Source: Seohaeicola saemankumensis | GTDB taxonomy: Bacteria; Pseudomonadota; Alphaproteobacteria; Rhodobacterales; Rhodobacteraceae | Reading direction: 5' to 3' | Assembly: GCF_042678485.1 (NCBI RefSeq) | Contig: NZ_JBHTKR010000003.1 | Location: 62,001-126,000 of the forward strand | Length of the DNA: 64,000 bases | Shown: piece by piece, positions 49,997-58,684 of the stretch | How positions within the stretch are numbered: the first letter of the stretch is position 1 | Layout: every line of letters starts with the position of its first letter | Program-made: the position numbers and the translations under genes | The notes under the pieces: model-generated | The model's input: the letters and a program-made list of their open reading frames with translations, nothing else | What the model was told of the DNA's origin: nothing | Database searches by the model: none

Positions 49997-50677
49997 TCAT
50001 GTCTTCTCCAGCAGGGAACGATCCATCACGTTGACCGCGACGATCTCGCCCCGTTCGATGACGCTTTCACGCTGCAGCAATTCGCGTGAATGGCTCAGCT
50101 CGGATTGCGCGATCAGCACCGACAGCCCTTCGGACTTGAGCGAGGTGATGACCTCGGAAATCCGCATCGCCAGCGCGGGCGCCACACCCTCGAAAGGTTC
50201 ATCCAGCAGCAGCAGCCTGCGGCCGGCGATCAGGGCCCGTCCCAGCGCGACCATCTTCTGCTGTCCGCCCGACAGCAGCAGCGACTTGCGCGGCGCCATC
50301 TTGGACAGTTCCGGCATCAGGTCATAGACGAATTCCAGACCTTTCTGACCGTCGATCGCATCATTGACCCAGGCGGGCAGCAACATGTTTTCCTCGACCG
50401 TCAGATCGGGGACCAGGCGGCGGTCTTCGGGCATGTAGCCAAAGCCAAGCCGCGCCCGTTCACGGGGCGGCATGGCCGATATGTCCTCGCCGTTCCAGAA
50501 CACCTTGCCGGAGGCCATGTTCGCCAGTCCGGTTATGGTGCGCATGACCGTGGTCTTGCCCGCGCCGTTGCGACCGATCAGGCCCATCCGTTCGCCGGTG
50601 CCAACCTCAAGACTGACCCCGCGCAGGATCGGCGCGGCCTGGATGCTGACCTGGACGTTCTCAAGCTTCAGTGTCAT
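49997..50677 (-). CDS. livF: LIV-type ABC transporter ATP-binding protein LivF
   Basis: The 226-residue ATPase has Walker A GRNGAGKT (35-42), signature LLSGGQQKMVALGRAL and Walker B RLLLLDEPFEGVAP. It is the shorter of the two ATPases and forms a heterodimer with LivG. Its start overlaps livG by ATGA. In this cluster the transporter likely carries the aliphatic or cyclic acid degraded by the downstream enzymes rather than leucine. Confidence 0.92.
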   Translation of the reverse strand: MTLKLENVQVSIQAAPILRGVSLEVGTGERMGLIGRNGAGKTTVMRTITGLANMASGKVFWNGEDISAMPPRERARLGFGYMPEDRRLVPDLTVEENMLLPAWVNDAIDGQKGLEFVYDLMPELSKMAPRKSLLLSGGQQKMVALGRALIAGRRLLLLDEPFEGVAPALAMRISEVITSLKSEGLSVLIAQSELSHSRELLQRESVIERGEIVAVNVMDRSLLEKT

Positions 50678-51426
50678 GCCGGTGCCCCCGTCACATATCG
50701 CTGCACTTCGGGATCGGACAGCACCTCGTCGGGGGCGTCATCCGCAATGATCCGACCGTCATAGAAGGCCAGCACACGTTCGGAATAGCGCGTCACGATA
50801 TCCATGTCATGTTCGACGAAGATGACGGTCACCCCGGCCGATCGCAAGGCGTCCATCACCAGGTCCATGATCGGAAACTTCTCATCCGCCGCGACGCCCG
50901 ATGTCGGTTCGTCCAGCATCATGATCTGCGTGTCGCCGGCCATGGCCATGGCGATATCCAGCAGTTTCTTGACCCCGCCGGACAGTTCGGGAACCAGACG
51001 GTGCCGATGCTCGGCGATGTTGAAACGCTCCAGCGTGGCCATGGCGCGATCGCGCGCTTCGGGCTGATGGGCCCGACGCAGGAACGATGCCCCGGTCTTG
51101 GCGTGGATTGCATCGGCCACCAGCATGTTTTCCTCGACCGTCAGTTCGTTGCACAGCTGCGCGATCTGGAAAGACCGGTGAATGCCCATGCGCGTGATCT
51201 GGCGCGGCGCCAGACCGACGATGTTTCGGTCGCCGAACCGGATCGTGCCGGAATCCGGCTTGATATACCCCGTCACCATGTTCACGAAAGTCGTCTTGCC
51301 CGCCCCATTAGATCCGATCAGCGAATAGACCGCCCCTTCGGGCACGGTGACCGATATGTCCCTGGCGGCCGTCACGGCGCCGAAGGATTTCTGCACGTCG
51401 CGGACGTCGAGAACGCTCTTGCTCAT
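50674..51426 (-). CDS. livG: LIV-type ABC transporter ATP-binding protein LivG
   Basis: The 250-residue ATPase has Walker A GSNGAGKT (38-45), the LivG-specific insertion with RSFQIAQLCNELTVEENMLV, signature ELSGGVKKLLDIAMAM and Walker B IMMLDEPTSGV. It overlaps livM and livF by 4 bp each and would pair with LivF beneath the LivHM channel. Confidence 0.92.
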   Translation of the reverse strand: MSKSVLDVRDVQKSFGAVTAARDISVTVPEGAVYSLIGSNGAGKTTFVNMVTGYIKPDSGTIRFGDRNIVGLAPRQITRMGIHRSFQIAQLCNELTVEENMLVADAIHAKTGASFLRRAHQPEARDRAMATLERFNIAEHRHRLVPELSGGVKKLLDIAMAMAGDTQIMMLDEPTSGVAADEKFPIMDLVMDALRSAGVTVIFVEHDMDIVTRYSERVLAFYDGRIIADDAPDEVLSDPEVQRYVTGAPA

Positions 51427-52364
51427 GTGGCATCTCCCTTGCGGCGGCGGCTGACAAGCGAACCAAGCCCGTTGGGCAGAAGGACGATCACGACCAGCAG
51501 GAAAATGCCCAGTGCAAGCTGCCAGGTGTTCGGGAAATACAGGTTCGAGAAGGACCGCACCATTTCAAGGATGATCGCCGCGACAAAGACGGCCGGAACC
51601 GACCTGTAGCCTGCAAGGATCGCCACGAAGACGAACTCGCCCGATGTGGTCCAGAACGCGAATTCCGGGTCCACATGGCCCAGGGCCAGGGCTGCGATGG
51701 TGCCGCCGACACCACCCAGAACCGCACCGAAGACATAGTTGTATCCCATGATGTTGCGGACCGATGCCCCGAGGTATTCCACCCGCAGTTCATTGTCGCG
51801 CGTGGCCAGGGTCAGCAATCCGCGTTCACTGTCGAAATACAGCCGCATCAGCGCGCCCGCGATGACGACGATCGCCACGACATAGATGTAAAGCGCCGTC
51901 TGCAACGGGCGGCCTTCGGGCGCCCATCCCATGAATGTGGGCGCCGCGATGTTCAGACCATCGGTGCCGCCCAGAAAGCTCATCTTGGAAAGCGACCCGT
52001 AGAGCACCATCGACAGGGCCAGCGACAGCATGGCGAAAAAGATGCCGCGATAGCTGGACAGAAGCGGGCCAAAGGCCATCCCCACCAGCAGGCAGACCGC
52101 CGCACTCAGCAGGGTCAGCACGAAGATGTCGGACACGCCGAAGGAATTGGCCACAAGCGTCGCGGTATAGGCCCCAAGGCAATAGTATAGACCTTGCCCG
52201 AAAGACACGACACCACCGCGCATCATACCGACGATGCCCAAGCAGACAAGACCCTTGGCCAGCGCCATGGCGAACAGGAACATGGCCCAGTCCGGCAGTA
52301 TCAGCGATCCCGTCGCCAGCACGGCAAAGGCGGCGATGGCCGAAAGAACAAGATTGATCGGCAT
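51423..52364 (-). CDS. livM: LIV-type ABC transporter permease LivM
   Basis: A 313-residue membrane protein with about nine helices. GIVGMMRGGVVSFGQGLYYCLGAY near the N terminus and LATRDNELRVEYLGASVRNIMGYNYVFGAVLGGVGG in the cytoplasmic loop are LivM hallmarks. It shares one base with livH upstream and overlaps livG by 4 bp downstream. Confidence 0.92.
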   Translation of the reverse strand: MPINLVLSAIAAFAVLATGSLILPDWAMFLFAMALAKGLVCLGIVGMMRGGVVSFGQGLYYCLGAYTATLVANSFGVSDIFVLTLLSAAVCLLVGMAFGPLLSSYRGIFFAMLSLALSMVLYGSLSKMSFLGGTDGLNIAAPTFMGWAPEGRPLQTALYIYVVAIVVIAGALMRLYFDSERGLLTLATRDNELRVEYLGASVRNIMGYNYVFGAVLGGVGGTIAALALGHVDPEFAFWTTSGEFVFVAILAGYRSVPAVFVAAIILEMVRSFSNLYFPNTWQLALGIFLLVVIVLLPNGLGSLVSRRRKGDAT

Positions 52365-53266
52365 CAGATTTTCCTCGCCTGGGTTTTTGCAAACAGCCCC
52401 TCGGGCCGGAACATCAGGACGATCGCCATCACGAAATAGATGATGAACAGTTCGGCCTCGGGCAGCATGTGAACCGAAGCCGCGCGGCTGATCCCCACCA
52501 TCAGCGCCCCGATGGCCGCCCCCGGAACCGATCCAAGCCCTCCGATGATCACGACCGCGAAGGCCACGATGATCACATTCACGCCAAGTCCCGGCGTGAC
52601 CGAGATCATCGGCGCGGTCAGCGCCCCCCCAAGCGCGGCCAGGAAGGCACCGGCCATGAAGGCACCCAGATAGATCCGCTGGACGTTGACGCCCATGGTC
52701 TGGCTCATCTCGGGGTCATGGATGACTGCCAGGACCACCTTGCCGATACGCGTGTGATTCAGCGTCAGCCATACGACCAGCCCCACGATGATCGCGGCCG
52801 CAATCACGGCGAAATCGTAGCCTACGTAGAACAGCGGTCCGATCTCGACATCGCCCAGAAGGGTATAGGGTTCGTAGACGAAATAGGGGTTCACCCCCCA
52901 GATCAGCTTCATCACATCCTCGAGGATCAGGAACACCGCATAGGTCACCAGCACGTTCAGCACCTCGTCGCGACCATAGAAGAACCGCAGCAGGCCCCGC
53001 TCCAGCAGCGGGCCCAGCACCAGCGCGACCAGAAGTGCCGCCAGGATCAGGGCCGCATAGCTGCCATAGGGAAATGCGGCGCCACCGGCCGCGAAATAGG
53101 CGCCCACAAGCGAGGCCGAGGCATAGGCGCCAATCGCGTAAAGACTGCCATGCGCGATGTTGAGAATATTGAGAACGCCGAAGACAAGCGTCAGGCCGAC
53201 CGAAACGATAAACAGCCAGCCGGCGTAAATAAGTCCATCGACAAGGATGGTTGCCACAAGATCCAT
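52364..53266 (-). CDS. livH: LIV-type ABC transporter permease LivH
   Basis: A 300-residue membrane protein with about eight helices. LTLVFGVLNILNIAHGSLYAIGAY and the loop AVIHDPEMSQTMGVNVQRIYLGAF followed by AALGGALTAP are typical of LivH. It is the first permease gene after the binding protein, 77 bp downstream of it. Confidence 0.93.
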   Translation of the reverse strand: MDLVATILVDGLIYAGWLFIVSVGLTLVFGVLNILNIAHGSLYAIGAYASASLVGAYFAAGGAAFPYGSYAALILAALLVALVLGPLLERGLLRFFYGRDEVLNVLVTYAVFLILEDVMKLIWGVNPYFVYEPYTLLGDVEIGPLFYVGYDFAVIAAAIIVGLVVWLTLNHTRIGKVVLAVIHDPEMSQTMGVNVQRIYLGAFMAGAFLAALGGALTAPMISVTPGLGVNVIIVAFAVVIIGGLGSVPGAAIGALMVGISRAASVHMLPEAELFIIYFVMAIVLMFRPEGLFAKTQARKI

Positions 53267-53343
53267 GGGTCCGGGGTCCCTGCGCTTTTCAGGAAAAAGG
53301 GACCCGCCGCAGCGCTGCGGCGGGCCTGTTCAGATCGCCGGTG

Positions 53344-54666
53344 TCAGTCGCACTGCGCGCCGGGGAAGCCCTGCGCCAGCCAGTCCTGCGATTTCATACC
53401 CTCGGGCGGGTTCACGCAGCGGGCGTCGTAATATTCGACATCGACCAGTTCCATCTTGCCAGCCGCGGCATTCCACTTGGTGGTGCCGATCGCATTGGGC
53501 TGGATTGCCTGGTGCCCGTTCGCAAGCGCCATCTCGATGCGCCCCGAGGGGGCATCCCAGGACAGGCCCTTCATCGCCGCGGCCAGTTCTTCGCTGGACG
53601 GTTTCTTGCCGCCGTTATCGGCCATCGCCTTTTCGACCGCCGTCTTCAGGCCGAACAGGGCTTGCCACATCCGGAAGGGGGCCTGAACCGGGAAGGTTCC
53701 GAACTCTGCCTCATAGGCGTTCCACATCGTGTCGGTCAGCTCCTTCAGCTCGCCACCGCGGGCATAGGCCGCCAGGCCGTTGACGCCACGCGCGCCCAGG
53801 AAAATACCGTCGGGCATCTTGTCCTGAAGCTGCGGGATCACGTGATCGCCCGCCGCCAGCGCAAGTTGCGACCGCTCATGCAGACCGCGCGCCGTGGCCT
53901 GGATCAGGAAACCCTGCAAATCGCCACCCCAGTTCGAGGAATGGACCAGCGCAGGCTTTTCGCGCAGCAGCGCCGAGATCTCGGTGCCGTATTGACCCGC
54001 GCCGAACTTGGGGAACAGGGCCGTCTTGACCTCGGCATCGGGGTAAAGCTGCTTCATCGCCCCGGTGAAATCCGCCCAGCTGTCCTGCCCCCAGGCATAG
54101 TCCTGGTTCAGGCCGGCAAAGCTGGGTACATCGAAGTTCCGCGATTTCAGGTAGCGGGCCAGGCTGACGTTATCCATCGTGGCATGGGCCGCAGTGCGGA
54201 ACACGTATTCATAGGTGCCATCCTCGAACACACGCGGGGTGCCGCAGTCATAAAGGATGGTGAAGGCTTTCAGCTCGTCCGCAACCGGCGGCACGGCCAG
54301 GCAGTCGCCGGACGATACGTATCCGACAACCGCGTCCACTTCTTCGCGCTGCACCAGATTGCGGAATTCCTGCACCTGCTTGGTGGCGCCGCCGGCCTCG
54401 TCCACGACGACGACTTCGATCTTCATTCCGCCAAAGCCCATGGTGTCATAGGGCGCGGGCAGCTTGCCGCCTTCGTTCAGCATCTCCACCAGCAGCTTGC
54501 CACCGTTCCAGGCCGGCACGCCAAAGCTTTCCGCGGCCTGGCCCGACAGGAAGGTGATCACCCCGATCTTGAAGGTGTCATCTGCCGCGGTCGCGGGCCC
54601 GGCAAGGCCCGCCGCCAGTGTCACTGCGGCCAATGTGCCGCCTATCTTGGATTTCATCATCTTCAT
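53344..54666 (-). CDS. Periplasmic substrate-binding protein of the LIV-type transporter
   Basis: The 440-residue protein has a signal peptide (IGGTLAAVTLAAGLAGPATA) and a periplasmic type I binding fold: FKIGVITFLSGQAAESFG, then DAVVGYVSSGDCLAV and AGLNQDYAWGQDSW. It is longer than LivK and resembles receptors for aromatic or branched carboxylates in roseobacters. The first ATG is preceded by AGGGAGGAG. It heads the cluster; a dyad lies 124-144 bp upstream. The ligand is unknown and would define the pathway. Confidence 0.9.
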   Translation of the reverse strand: MKMMKSKIGGTLAAVTLAAGLAGPATAADDTFKIGVITFLSGQAAESFGVPAWNGGKLLVEMLNEGGKLPAPYDTMGFGGMKIEVVVVDEAGGATKQVQEFRNLVQREEVDAVVGYVSSGDCLAVPPVADELKAFTILYDCGTPRVFEDGTYEYVFRTAAHATMDNVSLARYLKSRNFDVPSFAGLNQDYAWGQDSWADFTGAMKQLYPDAEVKTALFPKFGAGQYGTEISALLREKPALVHSSNWGGDLQGFLIQATARGLHERSQLALAAGDHVIPQLQDKMPDGIFLGARGVNGLAAYARGGELKELTDTMWNAYEAEFGTFPVQAPFRMWQALFGLKTAVEKAMADNGGKKPSSEELAAAMKGLSWDAPSGRIEMALANGHQAIQPNAIGTTKWNAAAGKMELVDVEYYDARCVNPPEGMKSQDWLAQGFPGAQCD

Positions 54667-54789
54667 GGTCTCCTCCCTGAGTCATGTCAGGACAGGCCGG
54701 CCGCGGGATGTTGTCTGCGGCAGCAAGGCTCCTCCGTAGGCGGCTTTCGCCGCATACCCTTGCCGCCATCGCCCCCAGCGCGACGCTTT

Positions 54790-54810
54790 AGTGTCCTATT
54801 GTTGGACACT
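54790..54810. promoter_or_regulatory. 21-bp dyad in the LIV-cluster promoter, candidate operator
   Basis: AGTGTCC (54790-54796) and GGACACT (54804-54810) are perfect 7-bp inverted arms around an AT-rich 7-bp centre, 124 bp upstream of the binding-protein start. The FCD regulator in the same cluster is the best candidate for binding it. Confidence 0.5.
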
Positions 54811-54925
54811 GTGACTCAATTCACGCTACGTCAACAAGAATTGGCAGGGGTGGAATAATTCTGACGCACCGCGGGACGCAGCGCGATCGGGACAGCGAAC
54901 TGCCCCGCGCGTTGCCCCCGCGGCG

Positions 54926-55060
54926 CAAGCCTCCGGTGAACCGGGCTTGCCGAACCTCTGATGTCGATGCCGCCCGAAAAGCATCAATGCCGGGCGGCAA
55001 GATGCCCGCCCGGCTTGAAACGGCCACGGGGCAGACCTGTGCCCCCGGAACACGGGTCTG
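54926..55060 (-). terminator. Array of stem-loops downstream of the FMN reductase gene
   Basis: Three structures occur: CAAGC..CCGGT/ACCGG..GCTTG at 54926-54949; GCCGGGCGG (54989-54997) with CCGCCCGGC (55006-55014), a perfect 9-bp stem; and CAGACC/GGTCTG with inner GTG/CAC at 55032-55060. The 9-bp stem is followed on the minus strand by ATTGATGCTTTT, so it is the best terminator for the TRAP operon. Its inner arm can alternatively pair with GCCGCCCG at 54969-54976. Confidence 0.45.
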
Positions 55061-55126
55061 ACCGCATCGACCCGGTTTGATCTGCCCGTGACCACGCGTG
55101 TCCGGGCTGCGGCGGCTCAGGTATTG

Positions 55127-55654
55127 TCAGGTCAGCCTGGCCAGGAAACCGGCCAGTTGTTCTTCGGCAAAGGCAAGGGTGGGCTCGTCCTTCAGCACAC
55201 CATCCTCGACCTTGGTATTGGCCATGGTGACGGCGATTTCCTTGCAGGGCCAGACATCGGCCAGCATCCCGTTCAGGATGTATTTCAGGTGCCCCTGCGC
55301 CCGCACACCGCCCGTCGCGCCACCCGACACGCTGACCACGGCGCAGGGCTTGCCTGCAAAGACCGACGCGAAGGCCGGGCGCGAGGCCCAGTCGATGGCG
55401 TTCTTCAACACACCGGGCACCGAGTAATTGTATTCCGGCGTCACGAAGACCACGCCATCCGCGGCGTCAACCTGCGCGACGAAGGCCGCGACGGCCGCGT
55501 TGTCGGTCACATCCGCGTTGTAATGCGGCAGGGCGCCGACATCGGCGGTGTCACACTGCGCCCGTGCGCCGATCATGGCGATCAGGGCGCGGACGGTCGC
55601 GCGCGAGGCGGATGCACCGCGCAGCGAACCGGGGACGAACAGCAATTTGGGCAT
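55127..55654 (-). CDS. NADPH-dependent FMN reductase family protein
   Basis: The 175-residue flavodoxin-like protein has the FMN phosphate loop GSLRGASASRATVRAL and the TPEYNYSVPGVLKNAIDWASR segment that contacts the isoalloxazine ring. SGGATGGVRAQGHLK is also typical. It is likely an NADPH:FMN or quinone reductase. ATG 55654 is chosen because AAAGGA abuts the earlier ATG (55660) but is spaced properly here. It ends the leftward TRAP operon. Confidence 0.88.
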   Translation of the reverse strand: MPKLLFVPGSLRGASASRATVRALIAMIGARAQCDTADVGALPHYNADVTDNAAVAAFVAQVDAADGVVFVTPEYNYSVPGVLKNAIDWASRPAFASVFAGKPCAVVSVSGGATGGVRAQGHLKYILNGMLADVWPCKEIAVTMANTKVEDGVLKDEPTLAFAEEQLAGFLARLT

Positions 55655-55700
55655 TGGCATTCCTTTTCTACGGGGGTTATGTGCGGGCTGCTCTGCCGGA

Positions 55701-57014
55701 TTATATCCGGGCCAGCCAGGTCGCGATTGGTGGGAATACGATCAGAATGGCCAGCGCCGCGATCATCGCCAGAACGAAGGGGACGGCACCTGCGAAGATC
55801 TCTCCCACGCGCAGCGAATCGTCGTTCATGGCAGACTTGATCGTATAGACCGACAGCCCGAAAGGCGGCGTCAGAAGCCCGATCTCGACCGCGATGACGG
55901 TCATGACGCCGAACCAGATCATGTCAAAGCCCGCCGCCTGAGCGATAGGCAGCGCAATCGGCAGGACGATCAGCATGATCGAGATGGAATCGATCAGGCA
56001 CCCCAGCGCGATGATCAGCGCCAGGTACAGGATCAGGAAACCGTAAGGCCCGATGCCGCCCGACAGGAAGACCTGCGCCAAGCTCTGCGGCACGCCCGAC
56101 AGCGCCAGCATCCGGCTGAAGAATGTGGCCGCAAGTATCAGGAAAAGAACCGATACCGTGATCTGCCCGGTTTCGACCAGAAGCGCCCAGAAGGTGCGCC
56201 GATCCAGCGACCGGCGCAGAAGCGCTATGACCAATGCGCCGAATGCACCTGCGGCCCCGGCCTCGGTCGGGTTCAGGAACCCGCCATAGAGCCCCCCCAG
56301 GACCAGGGCCATCAGTGACAGGATGGGCACGGCCTTGGTGGCGATCTCGGCCAGGCCGATGGGGGCGTCTTCGGGCGCGCTGTCCGTGCTTTCGAAGACA
56401 AACCGGGGCCTGGTCAGCGCCAGGATCAGGATGGTCACACAGAACAGCGCCGACAGCAGCAGGCCAGGCCCAACCCCTGCCAGAAACATCCGGCCAACGG
56501 ATTGTTCGGCCAGAACGGCATAGACGATCATCAGCAGCGACGGCGGGATCAGCATGCCAAGTACGGACGAACCCGCGACAACGCCTGTGGCAAAGCGGTT
56601 GGTATAGCCGTGACGGCGCATTTCGGGCACGGCGATCCGGCTGAAGACAGTGGCCGACGCAATCGAGATCCCGGTGATCGAGGCGAAGACCGCGTTGGCA
56701 AAGACAGTGGCCATACCAAGGCCCGCCACGACGCGCCTGAGCAGGCGCTGGAAAACGTCGAACGTGTCGCGTCCGACGCCCGAGACAGTCACCAGAAGCC
56801 CCATCAGCACGAATAGAGGCACGACTGCGAAAAGGTATTCCTCCAGACTGTCATTGGCGACCTGTGCCATCATGCGGACCGCGACAGTCTCGTTGCGGAT
56901 GAAGGCCACGCCTGCGAAACTGACCGCAAGCATTGCAATGCCGATGGGCTGGCCGATCATGATCAGCAGGATCAAGCCGCCCAGCGCGTAACTTCCGATT
57001 TCTACGGGACTCAT
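55701..57014 (-). CDS. TRAP transporter large permease (DctM family)
   Basis: A 437-residue protein with about 12 hydrophobic helices. IGIAMLAVSFAGVAF, SSVLGMLIPPSLLMIVYAVLAEQSVGRMFLAG and LGCLIDSISIMLIVLPIALPIAQAAGFD match DctM. It overlaps the small permease gene by ATGA and works with the DctP-type receptor encoded upstream to import a carboxylate with a Na+ gradient. Confidence 0.94.
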   Translation of the reverse strand: MSPVEIGSYALGGLILLIMIGQPIGIAMLAVSFAGVAFIRNETVAVRMMAQVANDSLEEYLFAVVPLFVLMGLLVTVSGVGRDTFDVFQRLLRRVVAGLGMATVFANAVFASITGISIASATVFSRIAVPEMRRHGYTNRFATGVVAGSSVLGMLIPPSLLMIVYAVLAEQSVGRMFLAGVGPGLLLSALFCVTILILALTRPRFVFESTDSAPEDAPIGLAEIATKAVPILSLMALVLGGLYGGFLNPTEAGAAGAFGALVIALLRRSLDRRTFWALLVETGQITVSVLFLILAATFFSRMLALSGVPQSLAQVFLSGGIGPYGFLILYLALIIALGCLIDSISIMLIVLPIALPIAQAAGFDMIWFGVMTVIAVEIGLLTPPFGLSVYTIKSAMNDDSLRVGEIFAGAVPFVLAMIAALAILIVFPPIATWLARI

Positions 57015-57550
57015 GTTCTGGCCTTGATGACAGAGCGCAGCGCGCCAAGGGTCGCGATCACGAATTCGATCGCGGCAATTGCAAAACCGGCCAGGATCAG
57101 CGCCCGGAACGGCCAGGTCGGCAGGGTGCCCATACCGTTGATACCGATGAATTCAGCCGCATTCACATCCTTTTCCAGAACGCGGATCGTGGCCCAGGCG
57201 ATGGTGCCCAGCACGCCGGCGCCAATCGCGTTGAAGGCGGCGTGCAACGCTGCGGCCGCGCGCGGCGATCGGTTTTCGACGGCATTGAGGAAAAACTCGG
57301 CCCGGGCAAGTCGGCCCGCGCGCACGGTCGCGGCCAGCTGAAGCGCCACCAGCGTCACGACAAGAAGGGCGCCGCCCTCGGAGACAAGCGGCAGGGACGC
57401 ACCCATCAGGTTCCGCGCCACGATGTCGGCGCAGATGATCAGCATCAACACCCCGATCAACAGCGTTCCAATCGCGGCGAAAGCCTCGACAACGAGGTGC
57501 CAGCCGCGGATCACGCGGCTGGTTTCGTGGCGGTTGTCAGCCAGGCTCAT
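57011..57550 (-). CDS. TRAP transporter small permease (DctQ family)
   Basis: A 179-residue protein with four helices. LLIGVLMLIICADIVARNLMG is the typical DctQ first-to-second helix, and the rest fits the family. ATG 57550 is used; it lies 10 bp after the receptor gene, and longer frames upstream are not DctQ-like. It overlaps the large permease gene. Confidence 0.9.
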   Translation of the reverse strand: MSLADNRHETSRVIRGWHLVVEAFAAIGTLLIGVLMLIICADIVARNLMGASLPLVSEGGALLVVTLVALQLAATVRAGRLARAEFFLNAVENRSPRAAAALHAAFNAIGAGVLGTIAWATIRVLEKDVNAAEFIGINGMGTLPTWPFRALILAGFAIAAIEFVIATLGALRSVIKART

Positions 57551-57560
57551 GGCTGGGGGA

Positions 57561-58628
57561 TCACTCGTCCCATGCGCGGACGGGCTCTTCGCCGCGGGCA
57601 CGCAGACCGGCCAGGTATTGTGCCAGGAATTCCGAGGCGGGGATGCCACGGGCATCCAGCGGTTCGGCCCATTCCTTGGCAACGTTGGGCAGCTTGTTGG
57701 CCCATTTGGCCAGCTCGCCTTCAGGCATCGGCACGATCTGCACCGGCACCGACTGGCCCGCGCCCAGTTCGACCATCTTGTTCAGCGCGAATTCGTGGCG
57801 CGTCACAAGGTCTTCGCCGTGACTGACGGTATAATACTTGCCGGCAACGATCATCGCGTCCTGCACCTCTTGCGGCAGAGCGTCCCAGCTGTCGCGGTTG
57901 ATCGCGACGGCCCCCGAGAACGACCCGCCCGCGTCGAAGCGGTTGATGATCGGCGCCACCTCGTAAAGCTTGATCGGCAGCGCGCCCAGCGCCAGGGTCA
58001 GAACCCCGTCGGACACGCCGGTCTGCACGTCGGTGTAATAGGTGGTCAGTGCCCCGTCGACGGCGTTGGCATCAGTGCCGCGCAGCCAGTTGCCCAGCAC
58101 GCCGGGGGCCGAGATCTTCATGCCCGCGATGTCGTCGATGCCGGTCAGGGGCGTCTTTGTGTAGATGTCGTAGAGATCGGTCGCGGTGAAGCCCAGAACC
58201 TTGAGGTTATGCTGTTCCCACTCGTTGCGGAAAGCTTCGTTGGTCTCGTAAAGCTCTTCCATCACGGCAAGGATCGCGGGCGGGTTGTCGCTGGAGAAAG
58301 GCGCGTTCGACGATGCCTGGCTCAGCGGCAGCTTGGCCTGCTCCAGAAACGAGAAGACCCAGCCGATATCGGTGATGCCTTCCTCGACCGAACTCAGCGT
58401 TGCGTTGGCCTTGTAAAGCTGGCCACCGAAGGCTTCGTTCCACTCGATCTTGTAGTTGCCGGTGCTGGCCAGGATCTCATCCGTCCGGGCCATGAAATGC
58501 GTCTGGATCATGCCGACCCAAGGCACAACCGTCGGGTGGCTGGCAGCCACGGTCAGGTTGATCGTTTCCTGGGCCTGCACGGGCAGCGCCAAGGCTCCCG
58601 CAAAGACCATGCCATACATGAACTTCAT
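57561..58628 (-). CDS. TRAP transporter substrate-binding protein (DctP family)
   Basis: The 355-residue periplasmic protein has a short signal peptide (FMYGMVFAGALALPVQA) and the DctP layout: INLTVAASHPTVVPWVGM at the start, then GGQLYKANATLSSVEEGITDIGWV, and KISAPGVLGNWLRGTDANAVDGALTTYY, including the position of the usual substrate-binding Arg. Receptors of this family bind carboxylic acids. A GGGGAGGAAAG ribosome site lies inside a short palindrome just upstream. Confidence 0.92.
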   Translation of the reverse strand: MKFMYGMVFAGALALPVQAQETINLTVAASHPTVVPWVGMIQTHFMARTDEILASTGNYKIEWNEAFGGQLYKANATLSSVEEGITDIGWVFSFLEQAKLPLSQASSNAPFSSDNPPAILAVMEELYETNEAFRNEWEQHNLKVLGFTATDLYDIYTKTPLTGIDDIAGMKISAPGVLGNWLRGTDANAVDGALTTYYTDVQTGVSDGVLTLALGALPIKLYEVAPIINRFDAGGSFSGAVAINRDSWDALPQEVQDAMIVAGKYYTVSHGEDLVTRHEFALNKMVELGAGQSVPVQIVPMPEGELAKWANKLPNVAKEWAEPLDARGIPASEFLAQYLAGLRARGEEPVRAWDE

Positions 58629-58637
58629 TACTTTCCT

Positions 58638-58649
58638 CCCCTATAGGGG
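58638..58649. promoter_or_regulatory. Palindrome covering the dctP ribosome-binding site
   Basis: CCCCTATAGGGG is a perfect 12-bp palindrome. On the minus strand its GGGG is part of the GGGGAGGAAAG Shine-Dalgarno site of the receptor gene, so the hairpin could mask the site. It may alternatively be incidental. Confidence 0.35.
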
Positions 58650-58684
58650 CCGGATACTGCATCTGGCCCTGTCATAACCCGCGT

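Larger units (their letters stand above)
54667..55126. other. 460-bp structured gap between the LIV cluster and the FMN reductase gene
   Basis: The left part (to about 54830) is the promoter region of the LIV cluster and holds the dyad at 54790-54810. The right part (54926-55060) holds several strong stem-loops downstream of the FMN reductase gene. I see no convincing coding region, although short frames exist. Confidence 0.5.

Noticed and set aside
54821..55095. Short minus-strand frames in the gap upstream of the LIV cluster
   Set aside because: They cross strong stem-loops, have low-complexity Arg/Gly content and no ribosome sites.
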